Positions 7,116-12,601 are shown, counted from the stretch's first letter. The stretch is DNA of 12,601 nucleotides from Candidatus Shapirobacteria bacterium (GCA_027021145.1 JALUUX010000036.1:1-12601); one strand, 5' to 3'. Numbers and translations: made by a program. Notes: generated by a model not told the origin, from the sequence alone.

Positions 7116-8186
7116 ATGGAATTATTAGCACCACCACCAGAAACCAAAAATAATTTGACGAAAATTAGGGTAAATAAGGTAAGAGTGACAATTGTTGTTT
7201 TTTCAATTTTATTTCTGGGAGCGGTGGCCGTTCTTAGTGCTTTTAAATTGTATCAGTTGCGCCGCCAACAAGTGGCGCCAACAGCGCCTGAAAAAGCACC
7301 AGCTCAAGAGGTGCCTCAGTGTTATTTGAGCTTCAGTGTTCCGACCCCAACGCCAACTAATACTCCGACACCAACCCCGACGCCGCCCCCAGAATGTAAT
7401 GATACCTGCACTAATGACAGTCAATGTCCCAGCGGCCTAACCTGTATCAATGGTCAATGTCGTAATTCTCAGTGTCCCAGTGAAACTGACTGTGTCTGTC
7501 CTCCTCCAACTCCAACCCCAACGCCGACACCGACTAATACGCCGACACCAACGCCGACTAGTACCCCAACCCCAACACCGACTAATACTCCCACTCCGAC
7601 GCCAACTAATACGCCGACACCAACCCCGACGCCAACACCGATTCCTGAGTGTTGGAATACCTGTATTAGTAATAACGAGTGTCCGAGTGGATTGGTTTGC
7701 TTAAATGGTCTTTGTGTCAATGCTGAATGTCCAGCTGAGACCGATTGTGTCTGTCCAGTGCCCACTCCAACCCCAACCCCAACTCCAACTCCGACTAACA
7801 CGCCGACACCAACTCCTACTAATACCCCAACCCCGACCCCAACTCCAACACCACCTCCAGAATGTAATGACAGCTGTACTAGTAGTAGTCAATGTCCCAG
7901 TGGCCTAACCTGTATCAATGGTCAATGTCGTAATTCTCAGTGTCCTAGTGAAACTGACTGTGTCTGTCCTCCTCCAACTCCAACCCCAACGCCGACACCG
8001 ACTAATACGCCGACACCAACGCCAACCCCGACTCCAACCTCACCGCCACTGCTAGCTTCTCGGCCAACAACTACACCAGCGCCAACACGGGTTGAGTTGC
8101 CTGAAGCGGGAGTTGTCTTCCCCTCTCAATTACTTATCATCATTGGCTCAATCATCAGTTTAGGGGGATTACTACTTCTTCTCTAA
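7116..8186 (+). CDS. Surface protein with three 8-Cys modules on Pro-Thr stalks and an LPEAG/membrane C-terminus
   Basis: The 356-residue protein has a cytoplasmic N-terminus (about 1-22), a transmembrane segment (about 24-44), then four Pro-Thr linkers alternating with three Cys modules at residues 94-128, 179-213 and 250-284. Each module is 35 residues with identical spacing C-x3-C-x5-C-x5-C-x4-C-x4-C-x5-C-x-C, suggesting four disulfides per unit. The C-terminus has LPEAG (328-332) followed by a hydrophobic segment (about 334-356) with no basic tail. Such proteins are probably rigid, extended surface stalks displaying repeated knots; the Thr-rich linkers are candidate O-glycosylation sites. 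I chose ATG 7116; TTG 7110 in frame adds only two residues. The gene starts 19 bp after the previous stop and ends 12 bp before the FAD oxidoreductase. No function can be assigned from motifs. Confidence 0.85.
   Translation: MELLAPPPETKNNLTKIRVNKVRVTIVVFSILFLGAVAVLSAFKLYQLRRQQVAPTAPEKAPAQEVPQCYLSFSVPTPTPTNTPTPTPTPPPECNDTCTNDSQCPSGLTCINGQCRNSQCPSETDCVCPPPTPTPTPTPTNTPTPTPTSTPTPTPTNTPTPTPTNTPTPTPTPTPIPECWNTCISNNECPSGLVCLNGLCVNAECPAETDCVCPVPTPTPTPTPTPTNTPTPTPTNTPTPTPTPTPPPECNDSCTSSSQCPSGLTCINGQCRNSQCPSETDCVCPPPTPTPTPTPTNTPTPTPTPTPTSPPLLASRPTTTPAPTRVELPEAGVVFPSQLLIIIGSIISLGGLLLLL
7421..7555 (+). repeat. 135-bp direct repeat, copy 1 (8-Cys module 1 plus linker)
   Basis: This segment matches 7889-8023 with only two differences (7433 C versus 7901 T, and 7478 C versus 7946 T), both silent. 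It covers most of Cys module 1 and the start of the next Pro-Thr linker. Module 2 is much more diverged at the DNA level. Confidence 0.95.
7500..7646 (+). repeat. Pro-Thr codon repeat linking Cys modules 1 and 2
   Basis: A run of alternating Pro and Thr/Asn codons based on a 6-bp unit (CCNACN) encodes a linker of about 49 residues. Similar tracts lie at about 7340-7391, 7755-7859 and 7968-8045. Because the unit is 6 bp, changes in copy number keep the reading frame and only alter stalk length. Confidence 0.9.
7755..7859 (+). repeat. Pro-Thr codon repeat linking Cys modules 2 and 3
   Basis: The same hexameric Pro-Thr codon pattern encodes about 35 residues between the last Cys of module 2 and the first Cys of module 3. 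Confidence 0.9.
7889..8023 (+). repeat. 135-bp direct repeat, copy 2 (8-Cys module 3 plus linker)
   Basis: Second copy of the 7421-7555 repeat, offset by 468 bp (156 codons, in frame) and 133/135 identical. Identity drops sharply just upstream, at the first two Cys of the module. Confidence 0.95.
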
Positions 8187-8198
8187 CTTAAATAAGGC

Positions 8199-9473
8199 AT
8201 GAAGGCGGTGGTTGTTGGGGGGGGGATCGGCGGTTTGGTTTTGGCCCACTATTTAATTAAGCGGGGAATTGAGGTTGAGTTATTTGAGGCCAGTGAGGAG
8301 TTAGGAGGGCTTTGTCGCTTCTATCAATTGCCTCATTGGTCTTGGTCGCTTGAGGGATTCTTTCATCATTTTTTCCCTTCAGATAGGCATTTTAAACAGT
8401 TGTTGGAAGATTTAAATTTAGCCGATAGTTTGATTTATCGGCGGGTTCAAACATCGGTCTATTATCAGGGAAGTATTTACCAATTCGATAGCCCGAAGAG
8501 CGTTTGGCAGTTTCCTCATCTAAGCTTGATTGATAAGGTGAGGATGGGTTTAGGAATTGGTTTCCTGCGCTATTTCCCTTTTTGGCCGCTGTGGCGCTAT
8601 TTTAATACAGTGGATCTAATGCCATTATTGATTGGCAAAAAGAGTTGGCGGACTATTTGGCAACCTTTATTGGAAGGCAAATTCGGCAGTTTAGCGAAAG
8701 AGGTTTCTTTGGTTTGGTTTTGGTCTCGATTAAAAGTAAGGACTCCTCAGCTAGGCTATTTAAAGTCTGGTTCTAGGATTTTAGTTGAGAAATTGGTTCA
8801 ACGAATAGAAGAAGCAAGGGGGAAAATTCATCTGGAGGCACCCATTACCAGGTTGCGCAAAGTTAATAAAAAATGGCATTTATTTAGTGGAGGGGGGTTA
8901 GTAAGTCAGGCTGATCGAGTTTTTCTTACTTTGCCTTTACCTCGAGCCCTCGATTTGATCGGCGAAGAATTATTAATTGCTAGAAATAAAATCAATTCTT
9001 GGCGCAAATTGAAGATGATTGGGGCAGCGACATTGGTTTTGCGTCTCAAGCGACCCTTTTTGCCGGGTCAAACTTATTGGTTGAATATTTTAGACAGAAA
9101 TTTCCCTTTTATTGTAATTGTCGAGCACACCAATTTTATAGAACCAAAACACTATGGCAATGAATCAATTGTTTATGTTGGTGGTTATTATTCACCTGAT
9201 CAAGCTATTTTTCGCTGGGATCAGAAACGAATTTTTAGTCATTTTAGTCCTTATCTGCGGCGGATTAACCCCTCTTTTGAGCGCTTCTTAATTGATTATC
9301 GGGTATTTCGGTCTCGATGGGCCCAGCCAATTATTCCCAAGCGCTACTCTCCTCCTCGAATTGAGCTTGAGCCTAGTTCGCTCTATTGGTTAACTACTCA
9401 CCATATTTATCCTTGGGATCGAGGCGTTAATTTTGCTATCCAATTGGCCCAACAAGCGGCTAGACTTGTTTAA
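8199..9473 (+). CDS. FAD-dependent oxidoreductase (amine oxidase / protoporphyrinogen oxidase-like superfamily)
   Basis: The 424-residue protein has a Rossmann FAD-binding motif at the extreme N-terminus (VVVGGGIGGLVLAHYL, then E at the end of the second strand in ELFEA) and the downstream GG motif (EELGGLCR, about residues 33-40), typical of the protoporphyrinogen oxidase/phytoene desaturase/amine oxidase superfamily. The C-terminus (DRGVNFAIQLAQQAA, about 408-422) matches the usual last FAD-contacting segment. The substrate cannot be read from sequence. It lies 27 bp before a UbiA-family prenyltransferase and a GT-C glycosyltransferase, so a step in lipid-linked sugar or cell-wall polymer metabolism is plausible; a role in haem synthesis is not supported by neighbours. 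The GGG codons 7-9 form a G9 tract (8217-8225). A short purine stretch (AAGG) lies just before the ATG. Confidence 0.82.
   Translation: MKAVVVGGGIGGLVLAHYLIKRGIEVELFEASEELGGLCRFYQLPHWSWSLEGFFHHFFPSDRHFKQLLEDLNLADSLIYRRVQTSVYYQGSIYQFDSPKSVWQFPHLSLIDKVRMGLGIGFLRYFPFWPLWRYFNTVDLMPLLIGKKSWRTIWQPLLEGKFGSLAKEVSLVWFWSRLKVRTPQLGYLKSGSRILVEKLVQRIEEARGKIHLEAPITRLRKVNKKWHLFSGGGLVSQADRVFLTLPLPRALDLIGEELLIARNKINSWRKLKMIGAATLVLRLKRPFLPGQTYWLNILDRNFPFIVIVEHTNFIEPKHYGNESIVYVGGYYSPDQAIFRWDQKRIFSHFSPYLRRINPSFERFLIDYRVFRSRWAQPIIPKRYSPPRIELEPSSLYWLTTHHIYPWDRGVNFAIQLAQQAARLV
8217..8225 (+). repeat. G9 homopolymer tract in the FAD-binding motif
   Basis: Nine consecutive G residues encode three glycines (codons 7-9) of the Rossmann motif. 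Gain of one G brings a TAA into frame within about ten codons; loss of one brings another TAA into frame at a similar distance. Confidence 0.9.
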
Positions 9474-9494
9474 AAGTCGCTTTTAACTTACAAT
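9466..9494 (+). promoter_or_regulatory. Predicted promoter for the UbiA-family gene, start point on the ATG
   Basis: -35 TTGTTT (9466-9471), 17-bp spacer, -10 TACAAT (9489-9494). The predicted start is 9501, exactly the A of the UbiA ATG, implying a leaderless transcript. The -35 overlaps the end of the oxidoreductase gene. The spacer holds a small hairpin (TTAAAAG 9470-9476, loop TCG, CTTTTAA 9480-9486). Confidence 0.5.
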
Positions 9495-9500
9495 TAATTG

Positions 9501-10433
9501 ATGGCTATTCGGCGAGTAGGGAGATTATTGTCATTAATTTACTCATTTCGACCGTTTCAGTGGGTTAAAAATCTGGCTGTTTTTGCGGCTATTATCTTTA
9601 ATGGCGAACTCTTTGATTGGGATCTATTCCAGCGCAGTTTCTTGGCTTTCTGGGCTTTTTGTCTAGTTTCTTCGGCTTCTTATTTAATTAATGATATTGT
9701 AGATGCTCCCTATGACCGCCTTCATCCTTTAAAAAAGAATCGACCTATTGCTCGAGGGGATATTCGTCCCATTGAAGCCAAAATGGCGGCTTTAATTTTG
9801 GTTTCGACGGGACTATTAATTGCCAGTTATTTGGGATGGCTCTTTTTTGTTTTACTCGTGATCTTTTTTTCCCTTCATCTTTTTTACTCATTTTATCTAA
9901 AAAAGATTGCTGTTTTTGATATTTTAGCCATTTCTTTTTCCTTTATTCTTCGTGCTTTGGGGGGAGAGGTAGCGACCGGCTATCATTTACCTATTTGGTT
10001 AATGTTTACCGTAGTTTTTCTCTCCTTGTTTATTGCCAGTGGCAAGAGGAGAAGCGAGTTAGTCGTCGAAGGAACTAAAGCTCGACCAGCATTGATGAAT
10101 TATGAAAAAGCGTTATTGAATTTTTATACTTCCGTCTTTGCGGTTTCAACTTTAATTTCTTATTCCCTTTTTACTTATTTCGTTAAACCAATTAGCTTTA
10201 GTCATCCGAGAATAAGAGCTTTTCTAATTGAACACTTACCCTATTTAGTGGATCGAAAATGGTTGATGACGACTATTTTTCCTGTTATTTTGGGAATCAT
10301 GCGTTATTCTCAGTTGGTTTTTGAGAAGAAGGAAGGCCAGCGGCCAGAAAAACTTTTAGTTTCTGACATTCCTTTGTCAATAATTGTTTTATTATGGGGG
10401 TTAATGATTATTCTAATTATTTATGTTTTATAG
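9501..10433 (+). CDS. UbiA-family prenyltransferase, decaprenyl-phosphate phosphoribosyltransferase-like
   Basis: The 310-residue polytopic membrane protein carries the UbiA first Asp-rich motif N64-D65-x2-D68-x3-D72 followed by HPLKKNRPIARG (75-86), and a second motif region with D140 and R151 (VFDILAISFSFILRALGG). The N-terminal RPFQWVKN (17-24) and the HP-K-x-RPIA-G block are typical of the branch that includes mycobacterial Rv3806c, which joins phosphoribosyl pyrophosphate to polyprenyl phosphate as the first step to lipid-linked arabinose or ribose donors. That reaction is inferred from family resemblance; other UbiA substrates remain possible. The start is ATG 9501 (TTG 9498 would add one residue). 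It probably has its own leaderless promoter. The stop is 5 bp before the GT-C gene, so the two form a tight unit. The pathway's epimerase partners (DprE1/DprE2) are not in the window. Confidence 0.85.
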   Translation: MAIRRVGRLLSLIYSFRPFQWVKNLAVFAAIIFNGELFDWDLFQRSFLAFWAFCLVSSASYLINDIVDAPYDRLHPLKKNRPIARGDIRPIEAKMAALILVSTGLLIASYLGWLFFVLLVIFFSLHLFYSFYLKKIAVFDILAISFSFILRALGGEVATGYHLPIWLMFTVVFLSLFIASGKRRSELVVEGTKARPALMNYEKALLNFYTSVFAVSTLISYSLFTYFVKPISFSHPRIRAFLIEHLPYLVDRKWLMTTIFPVILGIMRYSQLVFEKKEGQRPEKLLVSDIPLSIIVLLWGLMIILIIYVL

Positions 10434-10438
10434 GCTTG

Positions 10439-12073
10439 ATGAAGACAAAATGGTTATTGGGGCTAGGCTTAGTCTTTATTTTGACTGGAACTCGATTTGG
10501 AGGATTATTTTGGGGTAACGGTTTCTTTTTTCACCCTGACGAGAACAATATGGCTCGAGCTGTAGCTACTCTTAATTGGCCCCAGCTCCATCCTCATTTT
10601 TTTGCCTATGGTCAATTCCCGCTCTACTTAACTTATTTGGCTTATCAAACTTATTCTTTTGTATTGGGGAGGGGAGTTTTTCAATTGGTTCCGTTTAAGG
10701 CGGCGATTTACTTGCTTCGTTTCTGGTCGGCTGCTTTTTCTATCGGCACCATTATTGTTGGTTGGTTTTTAGCCAAACTTTTATTTAAAAAAGAAAAGTG
10801 GGCTAAGATTTATTTTCTTCTTTTAATCTTCTCTCCTGGCTTAATTCAAATGGCCCACTTTGGGACGACAGAGTCAATTTTAACTTTTGTGGCTTTATCG
10901 TTGGCCTATTTCTCTCTTACTTATTTGAGAGCCAGACAGGCAGGAGAAATCAGGAAAATACTTTTGATCTTGTCTTTGATTTCTGCTCTTGGTTTAGCGA
11001 GCAAAGTTAGCGTCGCTTTATTTTTGCTTGGCCCAATAGTCACCTTTTTTCTAAGAAAACAAGCAAAGCGAAGGAAATTGGGCCATTTATTATTTTGGGC
11101 TGGGACAACTTTACTGCTGACAATTCTTTTTTCTCCTTATAACCTCCTTGATTTTTCCGAATTTAGCCGAATTATTAGGTATGAATCAGGAGTGGCTCGG
11201 GGCACCATTCCGGTCTTCTATACTCGGCAGTTTATTAACACCAAGCCCTTTGTTTTTCAATTAACTAAAATCTTTCCCTGGGTTCTAGGTTTACCACTAT
11301 TTATTTTTTTGTTAATTAGTTTATTTGGTTGCGGGTGGCGGGTGGCGAATTTAATTTTTGTGAAAAAAAGAAAATTTTCTCTAAATTCTAAATTCTATAT
11401 TCTAAGTGCTATTTTTTTTCCTTGGTTTCTATTCAACAGTCTTCTTTTTGCCAAATGGACGCGCTTTATGACACCAATTTTACCCTTTTTGATTTTGCTG
11501 GTAGTTTCTTTTTGGCAAAAATTGGAAGGAGTTTTTGAGAAATGGAATAAACAACTCTTTTCTATACTTTTCTATACTTTTCTATACTTTTCTCTTTTTC
11601 CCGGCCTTTTATTTCTAAAAATCTATCTTTCTCCTGATATTCGCCTTCAAGCAAGTGTTTGGATGAATAACAATTTACCGGAAGGAGTAACAATTCTCTC
11701 TGAAGCAGGCAATGTAGTCGATTTGCCCCTTTTTAATCATAAGAATTTCCAAGTAATTAATTTTGATTTTTATTCTCTAGAGGAAAATCAGGAGCAACAG
11801 CGACGACTGGAAGAGTTAATTGTCCGAGCCGATTATATTCTTCTGCCCTCACGACGTGTTTTTGCTAATCATTGGCAATTGCCTGATAAATTTCCCCGGA
11901 CGGCCAGATTTTATCAGCGACTTTTTTCTGGAGAAATGGATTTCGTTCTTGTAAAAGAGTTTCGGGTCTTACCTTATTGGGCCAGGTTTTTTCTCGGCTC
12001 CGATCTTAATAGTGAAGAAACTTGGACCGTTTTTGATCATCCTACCGTTCGTCTTTTTGTTCGAAGGCGATAG
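10439..12073 (+). CDS. GT-C family membrane glycosyltransferase (GT39/PMT-like)
   Basis: The 544-residue protein has about ten or more transmembrane segments and a C-terminal soluble domain of roughly 150 residues (from about 395). The first helix (about 5-24) is followed by FFFHPDENNMARAV with D34-E35, the catalytic acidic pair of GT-C enzymes. FAYGQFPLYL (about 58-67) resembles the next conserved loop. By family knowledge it takes sugar from a polyprenyl-phosphate donor on the outer face of the membrane. The UbiA gene directly before it could supply such a donor, and the Thr-rich surface proteins upstream could be acceptors; both are inference. I chose ATG 10439, with helix 1 right behind it, over ATG 10394 inside ubiA. 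Three short tandem repeats lie in the coding sequence (11331-11347, 11381-11408, 11561-11590). Confidence 0.88.
   Translation: MKTKWLLGLGLVFILTGTRFGGLFWGNGFFFHPDENNMARAVATLNWPQLHPHFFAYGQFPLYLTYLAYQTYSFVLGRGVFQLVPFKAAIYLLRFWSAAFSIGTIIVGWFLAKLLFKKEKWAKIYFLLLIFSPGLIQMAHFGTTESILTFVALSLAYFSLTYLRARQAGEIRKILLILSLISALGLASKVSVALFLLGPIVTFFLRKQAKRRKLGHLLFWAGTTLLLTILFSPYNLLDFSEFSRIIRYESGVARGTIPVFYTRQFINTKPFVFQLTKIFPWVLGLPLFIFLLISLFGCGWRVANLIFVKKRKFSLNSKFYILSAIFFPWFLFNSLLFAKWTRFMTPILPFLILLVVSFWQKLEGVFEKWNKQLFSILFYTFLYFSLFPGLLFLKIYLSPDIRLQASVWMNNNLPEGVTILSEAGNVVDLPLFNHKNFQVINFDFYSLEENQEQQRRLEELIVRADYILLPSRRVFANHWQLPDKFPRTARFYQRLFSGEMDFVLVKEFRVLPYWARFFLGSDLNSEETWTVFDHPTVRLFVRRR
11331..11347 (+). repeat. 7-bp tandem repeat, 2.4 copies, in the GT-C gene
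   Basis: GCGGGTG occurs twice in a row followed by GCG. The unit is not a multiple of three, so copy change would shift the frame. Confidence 0.7.
11381..11408 (+). repeat. Imperfect 7-bp tandem repeat in the GT-C gene
   Basis: The units are CTAAATT, CTAAATT, CTATATT and CTAAGTG: two exact copies and two variants. The unit is out of phase with codons. Confidence 0.65.
11561..11590 (+). repeat. Exact 3 x 10-bp tandem repeat in the GT-C gene
   Basis: TCTATACTTT is repeated three times without error, covering codons 375-384 within a transmembrane helix. Because three copies make 30 bp, the present frame is kept, while loss or gain of one copy would bring in a stop codon soon after. Confidence 0.95.
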
Positions 12074-12095
12074 ATTCTCCCTCTGTTTTTTACCT

Positions 12096-12131
12096 TACTT
12101 TAATCATTTAATATATTAATTCATTAAAGTA
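12096..12131. repeat. 36-bp AT-rich palindrome between convergent genes, possible bidirectional terminator
   Basis: TACTTTAAT (12096-12104) pairs with ATTAAAGTA (12123-12131). The centre TTAATATATTAA (12108-12119) is itself palindromic on the same axis, giving 16 of 18 possible pairs. It lies in the 68-bp gap between the convergent GT-C and uracil-DNA glycosylase genes. It is not a standard terminator, because the stem is AT-rich and no T-run follows it on either strand. Confidence 0.5.
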
Positions 12132-12141
12132 TTGGAGGGGG

Positions 12142-12601
12142 TTAGAAGAGAGTTTCTTGCTTGGGTTCTGGGGGTGGGGGAGATTGAGAGGATTTTTCGA
12201 TTACTTCCCTAATAATAACTGGGATCTTTTTAAAATCTTCTTTTAATTCTTCCATTACTCGGCCATTGCGCAGGGCGGCAGCCGGATGGTACATAGGAAT
12301 GATAACTAGGTTTAGTTCTTCCCAAGTCACTTCTTTAGCTTGGCCATGAATCCGCGAGATATAGGCGTTAGGAATAAAATAATTCATGGCAAAACGACCC
12401 AAAGTAACGACAACTCTTGGTCTAATAGCTAATAGTTGTTGTTTCAAATAGGGTGTGCAAGCAGTAATTTCTCCAGGTAGAGGATCGCGATTATTGGGAG
12501 GGCGATGCTTTAGGATATTACAAATAAATACTTCTTCTCGCTTGAGATTAATCATGGCTAAGAGTTGGTTGAGTAGGTTGCCAGCGGCTCCACAAAAAGG
12601 G
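12142..12601 (-). CDS. Family 4 uracil-DNA glycosylase, partial (5' end beyond the right edge)
   Basis: The frame enters from the right edge and ends at TAA 12142, giving about 153 codons of the C-terminal part. The visible order is PFCGAAGNLLNQLL (the family block usually written RPFVGAAG), VFICNILKHRPPNNRDP, a Cys in EITACTPYL, VVVTLGRFAMNYF, a HGQ loop, MYHPAAALRNG (the catalytic-loop motif HPAA-L) and a Pro-rich tail ending in QETLF. Family 4 enzymes remove uracil from DNA and hold a [4Fe-4S] cluster through four cysteines. Here the usual Cys of KCRPP is His; the EITAC Cys is kept, and the two N-terminal Cys would be outside the window. ATG at 12555 is internal, since homologous sequence continues upstream of it. 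Transcription converges on the GT-C gene. Confidence 0.9.
   Translation of the reverse strand, partial: PFCGAAGNLLNQLLAMINLKREEVFICNILKHRPPNNRDPLPGEITACTPYLKQQLLAIRPRVVVTLGRFAMNYFIPNAYISRIHGQAKEVTWEELNLVIIPMYHPAAALRNGRVMEELKEDFKKIPVIIREVIEKSSQSPPPPEPKQETLF

Noticed and set aside
7205..7908. Several open frames on both strands across the Pro-Thr region
   Set aside because: They are by-products of the hexameric Pro-Thr codon repeat and have low-complexity Val-Gly, Arg-His or Gln-Pro products.
7340..8045. Regularly spaced repeats that might be a CRISPR array
   Set aside because: The repeats are long, in frame, translate to Cys modules and Pro-Thr linkers, and lack short constant repeats with unique spacers.
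9470..9486. Small hairpin after the oxidoreductase stop as a terminator
   Set aside because: It has a 7-bp AT-rich stem and no following T-run, and it sits in the spacer of a predicted promoter.
10394..10438. Upstream ATG start for the GT-C gene
   Set aside because: It lies inside the UbiA gene and adds polar residues before the first membrane helix; ATG 10439 is 5 bp after the UbiA stop and fits better.
12142..12555. Starting the uracil-DNA glycosylase at ATG 12555
   Set aside because: Family-like sequence (PFCGAAG and the helix after it) continues upstream in the same frame to the window edge.

Overview
The window looks like a chromosome fragment from a Candidate Phyla Radiation (Patescibacteria) bacterium, most likely of the Microgenomates type. 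This is inferred from gene content and protein style. There are long Pro-Thr-Pro-Thr linkers, Cys-rich surface proteins with a single membrane anchor, a degenerate PilN/PilO pair, a compact layout with overlapping genes, and almost no Shine-Dalgarno sequences. UGA serves as a stop codon (rpsT and the 4014 gene end in TGA) and is not read through in any gene, so code 11 applies and the recoded Gracilibacteria/SR1 lineages are unlikely.

Layout. Positions 1-660 (minus) hold the 5' part of a GT-C membrane glycosyltransferase that runs off the left edge. It follows rpsT (693-962, minus), the gene for ribosomal protein S20. A compact divergent promoter region (about 1005-1062) separates rpsT from murJ (1063-2721, plus), which encodes the lipid II flippase. 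A near-consensus promoter then drives a pilus and surface block: pilN-like (2766-3350), pilO-like (3325-3993), a small single-pass membrane protein in the pilP position (4014-4343), and a three-domain FN3/Ig-type protein with a Pro/Thr stalk and C-terminal membrane segment (4340-5731). Two secreted Cys-rich proteins follow (5777-7096 and 7116-8186). The second has three copies of an 8-cysteine module joined by Pro-Thr linkers. The third block is an FAD-dependent oxidoreductase (8199-9473), a UbiA-family prenyltransferase resembling decaprenyl-phosphate phosphoribosyltransferase (9501-10433) and a full-length GT-C glycosyltransferase (10439-12073). The right edge holds a family 4 uracil-DNA glycosylase on the minus strand (12142 to beyond 12601), convergent with the GT-C gene.

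How the parts may work together (inference). The window is devoted mainly to the cell envelope: peptidoglycan precursor export, an inner-membrane platform of a type IV pilus-like machine, surface adhesin or stalk proteins, and a lipid-linked sugar pathway (UbiA making polyprenyl-phosphate-pentose, GT-C transferring it) that could glycosylate the wall or the Thr-rich stalks.

The most interesting signals are regulatory and mutational. Several promoters place the predicted transcription start 0-6 nt from the ATG, which suggests leaderless mRNAs. The rpsT/murJ promoters overlap with near-perfect dyad symmetry. A G9 tract at codons 7-9 of the oxidoreductase and a 3 x 10-bp tandem repeat inside the GT-C gene both look like phase-variable switches, since gain or loss of one unit gives an early stop in either direction. 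No CRISPR array, tRNA, rRNA or insertion sequence was seen. No stretch over 300 bases lacks a gene.
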